Of a DNA stretch of 64,000 bases, positions 38,967-51,482 are shown in pieces (the stretch's first letter is position 1; the number at the start of each line of letters is the position of its first letter). Source of the stretch: Topomyia yanbarensis. Lineage: Eukaryota > Arthropoda > Insecta > Diptera > Culicidae. Both the position numbers and the translations under genes were made by a program. The notes under the pieces were generated by a model. It worked only from the letters and a program-made list of their open reading frames with translations, was not told the DNA's origin and made no database searches. The stretch spans positions 68,241,771 through 68,305,770 of the forward strand of contig NC_080672.1 of assembly GCF_030247195.1 (NCBI RefSeq). Reading direction: 5' to 3'.

Positions 38967-40360
38967 GGGGCCGCCGTACACTAATTACGTAAGGCTTTTT
39001 TAGAACTATTCAACCTTCCCCTCCCCCCAGATAAGAGTTCGTATGATTTTGGTGAACTCCCTCTCCCCCTACATAAGATTTTATCATGCTTTGTGTAATT
39101 AAAAATCATATTGTTAATTCAATAAATTATTCGATAGCGAAAACGATACTTATTGAATTATTAAAAGAGAACTCAGGACAAAATTTAACAACACACCAAA
39201 AAATTATAAATTTTATCATCGACGTAATTGCAAACATGACACAATTTAACAAACGTTAATTTAAATTTCACGAAATGACTAAACATTAAACTTCACCGTG
39301 TTCCATTTAATTTTACATGAAACATATTTTCCATGCGTAATGACATAAAATTACACTTACTGTCATTCAGAACAAACGCTGTATGTGGAGTAAAATTACA
39401 TGATTTACGAAATTCAATGTCATGTAAAATTAAAATCAAACGTAAAACTAAGTCATTTTTGATGCTCGTATATGTCAGGATCAGGAGACGTAAATTTATA
39501 CGATTTTTTCTAAGTGTGTGTATAATCATCTGCAGAAATTTCATTAGCATCTTAATCTCCCCCAGTAGAAATTTCAGAATAAATTTTGGGAGATATTTAG
39601 AAACTCCGATTTGTTCCACATACTTTTCCTCGCTATATTCCACTTCCTTTGAATCTATTTCTTTGTGATGTAGAACTCAAAAGATAACCTCTTCTGGTGT
39701 GAATTTGTTCGGAGTTCCAACTATAACGCTTATCGCACGCATAGTTCCGACATGGCCATCTTCGAATTTTCTTGAAGTAAAATACAGTTCACACTCTGGA
39801 ACTATACGGCCAACAAGTTCTTTGACAATCACATGACAGAAAATTTTTCATATACCTTGCGGGTTTGAAGCGAAAGTTTGAAAAGAAGGATGTTGGCCTA
39901 ACAACACGAAGGGTCTCAACACTTCTTAACTTGTAAAGCAGATTGTGACTCCAGTTCTCGATCAGAACAATGTACCACCAAGAGTCAAGAAATTTCTGTA
40001 ACTGCTCCAAAACCATCGACAATTAAGCCGCCCCTTACGTTGGCAACAATAAATTCCATAACTAATTTAACAATCATATTTTGTCGCTGCAAAACACTTC
40101 AATTTAAGGTCTGCGTTTCCATGACCATGATGTACAGTATGTGCTCATTTTGTTTGATATATAAAATGTTCATGGCACAAATAAGAAATAGTTTCTTTTC
40201 TTATGAGAAGAATATTTTTCTTATCGATTTCATTTTTCATGCATGTTTTATGATATTACTTAAGAAAGGACAAACCCTCCCTCCCCCAGGTGAGAATTGG
40301 TAAGATATTTTGAAACACCCACTCCCTTCATATGTCCTTACGTAATTAGTGTATGACCCC
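38967..40360. mobile_element. PIF/Harbinger-like TIR element, enlarged by insertions
   Basis: Ends GGGGCCGCCGTACACTAATTACGTAAGG and the reverse CCTTACGTAATTAGTGTATGACCCC. The ends resemble those at 41135 and 46559 (GGG.C.A..CATAAATGACGTA type). About 1.4 kb, longer than its relatives. The middle (39190-39690) contains a further AT-rich palindromic segment with TAAAATTACA / TGTAAAATTA words, probably a nested element. No transposase. Confidence 0.55.
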
Positions 40361-40364
40361 TAAT

Positions 40365-41130
40365 TAATAAATTTGCGTTAAATGATGTATTTTTTATCAA
40401 ACTGTGGTACCTACTGTTAATGTTAACCACGTCACAAAAAATCTCATCTTAAACATCAATCTATCTTTATAGCACTAGTTAACAAAGTTAGCAGTTGGTT
40501 GAATTCGTGAGATGTGCACATGCAATGGAATCATTATAACTAATCCCTAGAAGGGAATGCATTAAAAAATCGAAATTCAACCATTTTATATTTTTTGTTG
40601 GTATCTAAGGATCTCGACAATATGGAGTAAAATAATTACAGCACGTTTTTTATGCCAAGTCTTTCCCGATGCGGGAACAAGAAGTAATATTTGAATTGTC
40701 CATATTACACCCACAACACACTGTTCATTCTACAGCTAATTTATTTTTAAACAACCGTGCTGATTAAGCGAATTCGTCGTGATACTAGCAAAACATGCGC
40801 AATAGGTTAAATTATTGTGATATAACACCATGAGCAGATTAAAATCAAAACTTCATCCAAAAGAATTTTATTTTGCTTATGCCGAGTTTTATCACCAAAC
40901 ATGGGTTCAATCTCCTTTGAATACTTGACACACAAGGCTTCTATTAAGATTGTACTATATTTAACAAATATTGCCTTGATTCGGCTGTTAATTTAACCCA
41001 TAGTTTTGTACTGAAGAACCAGTAGCGCATTGGCTTGTTCCGAAAAGTACAACGCATCAGAATAAAAATATATTTCTTCGCGAGCCATCATTCTGCGAAG
41101 ATAAAATTGAAGTCATCTTCGCCAATAGTT
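40365..41130. other. non-coding stretch, nothing recognised
   Basis: AT-rich DNA, no gene or structured repeat seen. Confidence 0.3.
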
Positions 41131-41131
41131 G

Positions 41132-41436
41132 TAAGGGATCATCCATAAATGACGTAGCATTATATGGGGGAGGGGGGAGTTTTGTATTTTGTGATGATGT
41201 GTGACGACAGGGGGGTAAGGGGTCATGTCATGCTACGTAGCTTTTTTAAAGGGGAATAACTAGCATCGTCTTTTATTTTTTTTTTATTTTACGGGTCAAG
41301 GGGGGGGGGGAGAATCACCGCCAAGCTACATAATTACCAGGGGGTATTTAGAGGTTTGTGACGAAATGCTACGATGGGGGAGGGGGGTGTTAAAAATCAC
41401 TCAAAAAATGCTACGTCATTTATGAATCGTCCCTAA
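41132..41436. mobile_element. PIF/Harbinger-like MITE with TAA target duplication
   Basis: The 299-bp body (41135-41433) has ends GGGATCATCCATAAATGACG and, reversed, GGGACGATTCATAAATGACG, both continuing TAGCAT. It is flanked by TAA on both sides (41132-41134 and 41434-41436). A 3-bp TAA/TTA duplication is the mark of PIF/Harbinger. The interior contains several G runs. Confidence 0.8.
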
Positions 41437-41439
41437 GCG

Positions 41440-44400
41440 ATCATCGCTATGGTGAGGAATGGTTTGCTGATTCGTTTATTCGTCATTCGCTGCATAGCTT
41501 CCTCGTGCAGTTCATTCGGTCGTTCGATGAGTAGCAAGGCAAGAACGTATGGATAAGGCATTCGGGTAAACACGGATTGGCAGTCGGCTTCATTCGTGGA
41601 TGAATATCAACAGCAAGTTGAATATAACAGCGAAGAACGATGTGGGACGAATGCAGGTGATTCATATTCACCGTGCTTCGTCGCAATGAAGATTCTGAAG
41701 CAACATTGCCTACTAGGGTTTCACACACACGATGCCGATAGCACTTAGAACAAGACTGTGTGTACGATGTTCCGGCAGATGGGATTTATAGTATTTTATT
41801 ACTCTTTCAACGCTTCTGATGGATATGTTGATCTAAAGGACTTCTTCTAACATAACCACATACTCTCTATTCAATCAAAAAGTTCTTCAAGTTTATTTAA
41901 TATTATATCTTTGATCAGAAGATCATCTCGGGAAATAAAAACTTTAATGTTTCTTTCAGCAATCGTTTTCTTCATAATAGAAAGAAACCCCCACCAGCAA
42001 ACGGAGGTGGCGATTTAAGTCCTACCTCTTGGTTTGATCCACTGCTATGCCATTATCCTGATGGTGCATAGTTAGAACTTATGCTTTTCATTTCAGTAGA
42101 AACCATCGAGGAAATATATATCATTTACACCCCCATCGTAGGAACACGAACCGCCATCGTAAAATGCGACCATTCATGACACTACAAAACAATTTTCAAT
42201 CGTTAAATGAGTGAATTAACGTCAGCTGTCGGAAGCAAACCATATATAGGGGAAACACCGTGTTGACAAAAGTGCTACCAGCATTTGTTTCACTTCCGTT
42301 GTACTTGTCCCGCGCGTTCACCATACTTTACGCTCACTGTGGGTACTACCCACTGGCGGGGCTTCTGACCGATAGTGGTAGTAAAAGTTTTATTCCTTTC
42401 TACTTCATTCTTGTAAAATTGAATTCCGACACGCAATTGGGAAGCAATTTTCGTTCGAAAATAAAAATGATCGTAATTGCTTTTAATGATATGTTTTAAC
42501 GGACTTTGCGTTTACATTGAAGTGGATGGCGGCGGAGGTGCCGGGTGCTTTGTAATAGTGGAAGGATTTTTACACACTACACATTTATTATTTTCCTTCT
42601 AACTTCGACATTTCAAAATAGAAAATTTTAAAAGGACCAGCAAGTATACCATGATTCGAACAAGACATCTTTTAAGGAAATTATTTTCTGTCAGTGAAAC
42701 ATTTCTGTTATAACTAACCCGAGAACCAAGCCAACAATGAATACTTTTCACGCATGCTGTTTCACCATCATTTTTTCACAGACTACTGAGAACCGTGCCC
42801 TTGAGCTTTCCGGTTGACACATCATTAGTCAAATCGAATTGCGACAGCATGACGGTTTACCTTTGTCACTTGCTGAGCAAGTTGTTGGTATTTGTTTTAC
42901 TGCTTCGTTTGAGTGCTTATAATAGAAGAATCGGTGCACGCGAGTTCCGGATTTACCTTTAGATACATACTAGAATCAAGAAATACGAATCTAGTTCATC
43001 AACCGTAGGTTCACCTTTTCAAACTTATCTATCCATATTCCTAAAATAAACTAATTAATTTCCGAAAGTGACACCCGTGGTGGTCGGCGGGGCTGGTGGG
43101 TAGGAAGGTGGTTGTTTCATCATCATATCATTACAGTACAGTTGCTTGCAAATCGCTTTCAGCACCCCACAGAGCAGCTGAAAACGAACTTAATCACGAT
43201 AAAGATGATACTCATCAGCAGACAGAAACGTGATTATATCGTTCCGTCATACAAAACATACTCATTCACGGCTTGGACGGACCACAACGGCCAACGACCA
43301 AACGGCTGGAGCTGTCACTCGTGGGAAAGTTGTACGACCTATAGCAGGCAATGCGATTTCGCACGCTTGGCTAATTCGGTTGTGCTTATCAGAGCAAAAG
43401 GATAATGAGAGACCTTGTTGCCCTGTGGGCTGTGAGATTAAGCAGGAAAACACATTGAATGATTTGAGGCGTTCTCGTGTTAAATACCTGCTGCGGGGCG
43501 GAAAACAGACTACCATGGTATGATGGTTGTGACTTCGCAAGCACCGACAGATCGTACCGAAATTTATCTTCATTTACAATCAGGATTAATGCCAACACAC
43601 TTATTCATTCTCTGTGCGAGATGCTTTCCGGATGGCTTGTGGCATGGACACAATGAGCTACTGCCTATTTCTCTGTTCGATTCCGGCCGTGTTGTCTTTA
43701 GTTTTAGTGGGGGTGGTAAAAGTTCAACGATTACACTCCGGATGCTTCTTCTACTAAAGCTCCAGTGATAATAGCCATAATAACGATGATGATAATGATA
43801 CCGTAACTGTTTATGGTATAGTTTAGAGCTTATCGCTTCTGCAATATGAATAGAACTGATCTCGGGGCCATGTGTTTTATACCGGGGAGTGTGCTAGGAG
43901 TTGTCCCGGTTTGGTTTCCAGTATTATAAACATTTCCACCACTATTCTGTCCTTCAGTAGAAACCATAAATTAGTTGCTTGTCTGAGTTTTATGGCAGGA
44001 AATGCAAAAAGGAATGATTGCGATGAAAGTTCTATGACCTTGACATTCTGCTGTTTCATTGTCACTCATCGTTTTTCATAACTTATACTTTGTCAGTAAC
44101 AAAACCTTCTGTCTTCTGCCATTGAATTTGACAAACAAAACTGTGATATATTTTCGTATGATTTTGAGATTAGAAATAAATAATATATATTTAATTGAGC
44201 TGGATTTGGTTCTTCTCGAAATGAAATAAAAACTAACATCAATCCCATTGATTAATTTCGAATAAAGTGACATGATTCTATGCCTTGTTCACGCGACAAT
44301 TGATTTATAAATTGAACGTTTCCGATCTCATGGTTGTGTAGCCACCCTCCACCCATTTTCAAAACCAATTGATAAATCTTCCCTTTCGAGTTTTGCGTTA

Positions 44401-45145
44401 CTAATTTTCGATTTCCAGGGCCTTCACAGTCGCACAGCACCCAAGCAATTCACGTACGAGTAGCTCGTTAACAGTGATTGTCTTCGATTGCAACAGACTT
44501 CTACTGAAATTTTGGAACAATATTCCAATTGTAGCAAACAAGAAGCCAAAGCATTTTCTGGTGATGTAGAACAGGAAAATTCAAGGTCCATCATGCTTGA
44601 ACACATGTGTAAATAATTCCATTGAACAGTGGAAATTGCAAGTAGAAAACTAACTTACTCCACAGGTCTGATTTTGTGACAAATGCCCAACAAATCTAGT
44701 TCGAATAGACGACGATTACTCCGAACCAACTCCTGTACGGTTGGGTAAAAGTTTGCAATAATGAAATTGTGGTTGCATATACAATTGCATATATAAACCA
44801 CATCACCATTTAGATTCCGGTATGTTCTCTTACCAGCTAAGGTCGGGTTGTTGTCAACTAGAAACAATGATGGTGCGTAACTGCAATTTTGCACAAGTGG
44901 GACCGTACTTTTGCTGTTGGCGACTCTCACCACGGCGTTCCATTTGCCGATATTTTCAAAATGTATGTCCAACAAAAACTAAGAACTTATTCAGTTTACT
45001 ATCTGGCAGATTTTCAAAAAAAATTGGGTGAATTTTTGAGTTACTCTTTTTATTGGACCAAACTTTCGGATCTAGAACGTTTTTTCACCGAATTTTCATG
45101 CGATCCACCTAGTGATAGATCAACCGATGAATTGTCAATTAATTT
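41440..45145. other. long non-coding stretch
   Basis: 3.7 kb without a gene I can support. 41450-41730 is rich in CATTCG/GTTCATTC words, like 36440-36760. Open frames on both strands around 43.1-43.8 kb and 44.65-45.1 kb overlap each other and resemble no family. Confidence 0.3.
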
Positions 45146-45149
45146 AAGT

Positions 45150-45972
45150 AGGCTATACGTTGATATTATTGCACGAAACTTTGAGAAGATGGAGGAAGCC
45201 TACATCAGACTAAAAAGAGAAGCCAAGCGTGTCGGACTTGCCATCAACACGTCGAAGACAAAGTACATGATAGGAAGAGGTTACGAGAAGAGAATGAGAA
45301 CCGCCCGCTTCGAGTTTACATCGGTGGCGACGAAATCGAGGTGGTTGAAGAGTTCGTGTACTTGGGCTCACTGGTGACCGCCGACAATGATACCAGCAGA
45401 GAGATTCGTAGACGCATCGTGGCAGGAAATCGTGCTTACTTTGGCCTCCGCAAGACACTTCGGTCGAACAGAGTTCGCCGTCGCACGAAGTTGACCATCT
45501 ACAAGACGCTGATTAGACCGGTAGTTCTCTACGGGCACGAGACCTGGACCATGCTCGTGGAGGACCAACGCGCACTTGGTGTCTTCGAACGGAAAGTGCT
45601 GCGTACCATCTACGGTGGAGTGCAGATGGAAGACGGCACATGGAGACGGCGAATGAACCATGAGTTGCATCAGCTGTTGGGGGAGCCGCACATCTGTCAT
45701 ACCGCGAAAATCGGACAACTACGGTGGGCCGGGCACGTAGCCAGAATGTCGGACAGTAGCCCGGTGAAAACGGTTCTCAATTGCAATCCGACCGGTACAA
45801 GAAGACGTGGCGCGCAGCGAGCACGATGGATCGACCAGGTGGAAGACGATTTGCGGACCCTTCGCAGACTGCGTGTCTGGCGACGCGCGGCCATGGAGCG
45901 AGTGGAATGGAGGAATCTTTTGTATACGGCACAGGCCACTTCGGCCTTAATCTGTTAATAAATAAAAAAATA
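45150..45972 (+). pseudogene. 5'-truncated LINE: reverse-transcriptase C-terminus
   Basis: Two frames. The first, to about 45312, reads DIIARNFEKMEEAYIRLKRE and VGLAINTSKTKYM, the region just after the catalytic DD box. The second, to 45958, reads VYIGGDEIEVVEEFVYLGSLV, REIRRRIVAGNRAYFGL, RTKLTIYKTLIRPVVLYG, LRWAGHVARM and ARWIDQVEDDL. This order is that of the thumb and C-terminal region of many arthropod LINE ORF2 proteins. A one-base shift near 45312 breaks the frame. The stop is followed by TTAATAAATAAAAAAAT, a likely 3' tail. Everything before the DD box is missing, a common result of incomplete reverse transcription. Clade uncertain. Confidence 0.82.
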
Positions 45973-46211
45973 TGTAGTGTTTACACTATCGATGGCAAAT
46001 TTGACGCCGGAACCAGCCGCTGGCAAGCCAGCTACTAAAAATGTGTACACTCTTGCTGGTAGATTGGACAATGGGAATGTATGTAAATTATTCATAATAA
46101 CAGAAAAACTGCGAAAAAATGCGATATTTTGATATTGTCTTGCTAATTCAGTGTTTCTTAACAAATTCAAATACATTTGAGTAATCAAATGATTAGATAG
46201 AAAGATGAACA

Positions 46212-46335
46212 AATATTTTATTGCGTCTATCACCTACGTTTCGAAGGTCTATGCCTTCATCTTCAGGGCAAAAACATCCTAAAGATGAAGGTGTACCTTC
46301 GAAACGTAGGTGATGGGCGCAATAACATATTATTG
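46212..46335. repeat. hairpin element with ~50-bp arms
   Basis: Left ATTGCGTCTATCACCTACG..TTCGAAGG (from 46220) and right CCTTCGAAACGTAGGTGATG..CGCAAT (to 46323) pair, with an inner GCCTTCATCTT / AAGATGAAGG. There is one small bulge, and flanking AATATTTTATT / AATAACATATT extends the pairing. Probably a short fold-back repeat. Confidence 0.75.
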
Positions 46336-46558
46336 TCAGAATCCCGTGACCATCTCTCATTACTGTAATCAAATGATGAAAAATGAGCGAAAATAATAAA
46401 TTTTCTTTTGCCCCATCCTGGATTTATCTACCAGCATCATTTACTAGCATTAAATTCAGAAACAACAAAAAATTTAACGCTGGCAATTAGCAGCAAGCAA
46501 TGTCAAGCGTTTTCATTGCGCTGGTACCCCGTTGCCAGCATGCTGCATTTAGCAGATT

Positions 46559-46798
46559 GGGGCCATTCATAAATTACGTAACGCGATAATTTCCCGAGAT
46601 TGTCACCCTCCTCTCCCCATGTAACAAATTGTACCTCCCCTATTACGTAACAAATTGCTTAAAAATATTTTTTCTTCAGTAAAAACATGTAACGTGACGT
46701 TCTAGCTTACTCCCCTTCCCCCATATGTCTCAATATATCACAATTTGTCAAACCCCCCTCCCCTCCGTAGAACATTACGTAATTTATGAATGGTTCCC
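46559..46798. mobile_element. PIF/Harbinger-like MITE, 240 bp
   Basis: Ends GGGGCCATTCATAAATTACG and, reversed, GGGAACCATTCATAAATTACG. It is close in style to 41135-41433. TAA follows the right end but not the left, so the target duplication is decayed. Confidence 0.65.
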
Positions 46799-46804
46799 TA
46801 ATGT

Positions 46805-48350
46805 AAACGGGCCAATTTTTTCACGCATTGCAAAATTTTGTCGATAAAGGAACCATCTAAAAAGTGATTTTTTCGACTATAATTTGATGAGGCATATCAA
46901 TAATATTTTATATGTATGTGGATACACATTCGAAATTGACAAACATATTTCTTATTCAAAACAAAACAAAATGACGTATGTATGAGAGATATTTTTTTAA
47001 TACCGGAAACAACTTTGTGGAAGATTCCAAGATAGTAGAAGAATGTCGAAAACAGTTGTCGTAAAAAAACTAATTTTAAGGAATACACTATATAAAATGT
47101 TCCACAACTTGAAAACTATTAAAGTTGGATATGTGGTGGCTACAGTAATTTATTTTGAAGTAACATTTGCTACAACTTTGCTGAAGACTCAAAGTTTCTA
47201 TCTTAATTAACTTGTAAAATAAATTTCGTAAAGCACTTATAGTTGAATTAATCACTGAACGATATATTTCTATAGATGCACAATTTCAAAGGAAAGAAAA
47301 TCTTCGAACAAACTACACTTCTACAGTTTTTAAACGCAAATAATTTTGGGCATGGAAACGACGTTTTAAATCACGGTGCTTCGTAATCGTTTGTAGTGTA
47401 CGTATCAGGGACATTGCGCGCCGTCTTGGAACGAATTTATTGAACGTTTTGAGAAAAAGCGCCACAAATTTTTTTGCCTGAATCGTGTCGTTCAAGGCGA
47501 ATCGATTCGGGTGGTCATATTTCCGAAACTATTCGGAGCAGAGTGATGATATTTTTTAATATTGCATTTCAAATTCTTATGTTCAACAAAAATTAGATAT
47601 TATAAAATTGTAAATAGAGTTTTCACTTTTTAACGACCTTCAATTAGCTAGAGATTAGTAAGGAAAGTTATGAGAATTTTAGAACCAAAATACTCAACTG
47701 AGAGCAAGGATGTGAAACACACAGATCGGAAAACTAGAAGTGGCAGGGTCATTAAAAACAGGCTTAAAATCTTGAGGACTAATTGTTTGTCTTCTGATTC
47801 TCCTGCTATTTCTCTATTCATTTCTAAGTTGTGTCATAAGATCTTCAACTAATCTGAAATATGTGTTAATATCCGCAAATTTGATGTTTGCGATGTAATT
47901 TTGGTAGGTTTAGGAAGACATAACTATTTTGTCAGGTGTTTTTCCCTATAAATAGTTTTTCCATTTTAGTGTAGAACGGAAACAAATCTAATATGACATC
48001 CTGCTTGGAAATGAAAATATTTGTAGTCCTGAGGAAATTTGCAAAATATTTGTATTGTGAGATAACTATAACTAATTTATGTTCAAACCCTGCTTTCCCC
48101 TAAAGTTGGAGCTATATTCATTCGAAACCTTGCACTATGGAGAGTCATGTGACATAAAATCGAAAACTACCAATTAAGAAAATCGTTGGGTATCTCAAAC
48201 TGGGTAATATGAGTGTTTAAAGATGAAAGGTTTGAAAATAGACGTGCGTTTCCTAAATTTTTCCTATTTCTATTGAATTTTGAAAACTAAGAATTGGTAC
48301 CTGTTTTAGGATGATATTATTGAAAACGCATAATTGTATTGACATATAAA
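46805..48350. other. non-coding stretch, nothing recognised
   Basis: AT-rich DNA with no supported gene or repeat. Confidence 0.3.
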
Positions 48351-48354
48351 TATA

Positions 48355-48800
48355 TAAAGTAGTATAAAAATGGAAAATAATGGATACATGTGACTATTAC
48401 ATTTCATTTGTGCGCTAACTGTTACAACAGTTATCCTTAGAACTAAATTTGTTGTAATTTTTCTGATTTGATTCCATTGGAGCAGTGCTGCCAGAGACGT
48501 TTTCAGTTATCGGTGAAAAATTATATTTTTATTGGTTGTTTTACAATATTTTTGAAAATATTAAAATATTTTCAATTTAGACTGTTTTCGGTTACCTTTT
48601 CGTCCAATTGAAGATTGAAAACTTTGCAGGAGATGTGTATTGCAGGTCGGTAGATAAAAATTGAGCAGCTTCTAGCACTGTTAAAGAAGCACCTATCATG
48701 ATCAAAACAGGTTCGCGTTTCTTTACTCCAACACTTTTAAAGAAAAATGTTTTTGGAACCCCGTATGCGCTACAGAAAAGTTGGGCATAAAACAGTCAAT
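48355..48800. mobile_element. TTAA-type MITE, copy D, decayed
   Basis: Interior words match copies A-C in order (TGACTATTACATTTCATTTG; GATTCCATTGGAGCAGTGCTGCCAGAGACG; AAAAGTTGGGCATAAAACAGTC). Termini and TTAA sites are lost. The oldest-looking copy of the family here. Confidence 0.6.
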
Positions 48801-48804
48801 TTCG

Positions 48805-49330
48805 TCCGTGTTGTTCATATTATTTGGTTTATTAATTTCATTTATTTTATTTATTTATTTTTTGTTACATTTCCATTTATTCATTTCATATATTTTATCA
48901 TTTCATGATTTTATTGATTTTTCAGTCCATATATTTTATTCAGTTTCTTCATTTTAATAGTTTTTTTTTAATTCTCTTCAGTCATTCTTTCTATTTATTT
49001 CATCCAAATAGTTTGAAAGAATTTATTTTTTTCTATTAATTTCATAACTTTTTTAAATTTCAGCTGAACTACTTTGATTTATTTATTTCAGTAATTTGAT
49101 TTACATTAATCATTCAACCCATTTCATGAATTTGATAACTTTTTGCCTTTCTCAATAGAAAGGTATTGTAATTGCTCTGAAAACCGACTTTTTAACGGTT
49201 TCATTTTTTTTGTTACATATTTCGCATTTTTTTTTGTTTTATTGATTTTCTATAATTTATTCAGTTTATTCAAGTATATATTCCTTGTTTTGCTGCGAGT
49301 CTTGTTTTTACTTTTTTTCAAGGTTTTTAG
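48805..49330. repeat. T-rich low-complexity tract
   Basis: 48829-49130 is dominated by TTTATTTCATT-like words. At 49142 it runs into TTGCCTTTCTCAATAGAAAGG, a short hairpin word followed by TATTGTAATTGCTCTGAAAA. No gene. Confidence 0.6.
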
Positions 49331-49404
49331 GAACGTGTCCAACGGTGGAAATGAAAAAAACGGTGAAAATTCACCGTTTTTGTTGGAAACATTGAGAAAA
49401 GATA

Positions 49405-49480
49405 TGTCCTCCAGCAGGAATCGAATCTGCGATATCCCAGTCTTTAGTTGGGTGCGTTGACCAGTGCGCCATCGAGGAAC
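49405..49480 (-). mobile_element. tRNA-like SINE head
   Basis: On the minus strand the 5' end TCCTCGATGGCGCACTGGTC and the 3' end GATTCGATTCCTGCTGGAGGA fold as a tRNA cloverleaf. The acceptor stem matches 6 of 7 pairs, there is a T-arm with TTCGATT, and a 7-nt anticodon loop CTAAAGA (anticodon AAA). It has no functional tRNA hallmarks beyond that and continues into non-tRNA sequence (AGGACATATCTTTTCTC, then AACGGTGAATTTTCACCGTT), so a SINE is more likely than a tRNA gene. Confidence 0.65.
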
Positions 49481-49559
49481 TGTGTTAAGATTCCCAACGG
49501 TATCGTGATCACCGCCACAGCTTCCAATACCTACCAATGACCTATCGACCCTCAATGTA

Positions 49560-51480
49560 TCCTATAGAAAATCATCACCTCGTCCTCTCCTCGAACGGGC
49601 CAACTCTATTTCGTTATCAATTTTTAGGTCCAGTGAACTGCGCTCAGGGTTGAGATATTATTATCACAGTTTGCATTCCCCTAAGGTAGCTCAGTCATTC
49701 AGACCAGTTTATTCGAGGTTTTATTCGTGCAAGACTCAAAACTATGTTCATCTGGTTGGATGCCAACTTTATGTGAGTTATGCAAACTAATGAAAGATGG
49801 ATTAAATCGGTTTTTCAGTAGATCATCGATTAATAGCAAGTTGATTATTTTCACATAGTTGCTTATTGTAATCGATTCATACCATGAGATAATTTATCAG
49901 TTGAAATAATCGATTAGGGGTGACCGGGGCTGGTTATCCGAAGGGGCAGGTTGGCCGAGTGTCTTTTATGAAAAGGCTATTATGCACAGTAGCGACATTT
50001 ATAGTGATTTTGGCGGGGTATTAGGTCACCCATGTACCGACGTAATTTCAGGTGTTTTGGTGGTGTCGTTTGTACAGGAGCACTTAAAAGTATAGCAGAG
50101 AGCACTTCGAGTACTTCGGTTTAGAATTTTGTTACTGACAAGGGACCATCAATAAATTACAAATAGTAACATATGGGAGCAGGTGAGAGAGTTAGGACGA
50201 GACGTAGCATATTTTTACTGAATACTATATAGTCTCCAGCCAGGAGATGAGTCGAGAATGTTGAAAGATTGAAATTCATTCGCGAAATACGGCACGCTCT
50301 TGTAAAATGCTACATTTTTAATGTCACCCTGTTCGTGTCCTGTACCTCCTTTTATCATTTTATTTCGATTTTGGTCACATGTGATCCTGAAAATATACAC
50401 ACATTTATTATATATTTTTGGAAAGGGCATACCAATACCTTTTGAACTTGTTATTGTTTGTATAGAAAGTGTTTGTATAGAAAAATGTTTTTAGAGAAGA
50501 TGTCTAAAATAATTCTTTGAAAAATATATGAATATTGTTTTCGTGCCTAGCGACCTCAAATGAGCCTAGAAAATACTTTTTCTCATAAACTTATTTTTTT
50601 TATTGTAAACTAGTGTCATCAGTGAGCCCGAAATGTGAAACTCAAATTTTATAGCCAAAAGATAACTCGCCGTCAAACCAGTCATTTCTTCAATTCGGAG
50701 ATCTCCGTCCTAGTACGGCCTTAAGTGCTTCTTAAGACGGTTCGTATGTCGTTCTAGTCATACTTGTGAGCAGACGCACCAAGCTGTTCATCTGTTGGTA
50801 GCTTCGTTTCATGCTTCTGTCTGCATTCCGCAGTAGTAAGAACGTACTGTAGTTTCAGTGCTCCTCGAGTGGTGTATACCGACCAGAGCCTAAAATTCTC
50901 ATACCTATTCAATGAACGACGAAATTCAGAAAATTCATCTTCGTCCTTTCCTTGCCTCTTTCGTGCATGAAAAAATAAAACAATAAAGGCGATGTCCCCT
51001 CCTCTCTCGATTCTACGAAAACGAGTAGCAGCAGCAGCGACTTTCGTTTTCTTATGACAATCCGAATTTCAATTTCGTTTTGATGCGTGGTCAGTAATTT
51101 GCGATTATCATTCATTAAATGAAATTAATGCAATGTGCATCTAATAATGCAACTAGAACATAGTTAAAATGAGAAATATGCACACCGATCAGGCTTCCGT
51201 CTTACAATACCATCATTAGCTCGTAAATCTACGGAATCGAGCATCGACAAATAAATATCATTGCTAGTGTATTTTCGTTTCCCCAGCAGTAAGGTCAATA
51301 TCGAAGTTACCAATATCATTATGAATCTCAAAGCGAAAACGAGCATACGGAGAGAATAATGAAACCGCTCTGCTACATGCTTGCTTTGTCCTAGCCCGCT
51401 GTCTCATTTTCGATTTCGCAAAGTGCTAGTGGTATGGAAAGAAGCTTCGGTCTTTCGTCAGTTTCGCCTGATTTTGGCAA
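49560..51480. other. non-coding stretch
   Basis: 49916-49970 has the G-rich GGGGTGACCGGGGCTGG / GGGGCAGGTTGGC words seen at 63.35 kb. 50145-50210 weakly resembles the PIF-like termini. No gene recognised. Confidence 0.3.
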
Positions 51481-51482
51481 AT

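Noticed and set aside
43112..43768. Overlapping frames on both strands as a host gene
   Set aside because: Up to five overlapping frames, none with a recognisable domain or codon pattern.
44655..45145. Frames on both strands upstream of the truncated LINE as a host gene or LINE 5' part
   Set aside because: No match to a domain; the LINE similarity starts only at about 45150.
49405..49480. Functional tRNA gene
   Set aside because: The fold is tRNA-like but stems are imperfect, the anticodon would be AAA, and the sequence continues as a SINE body.
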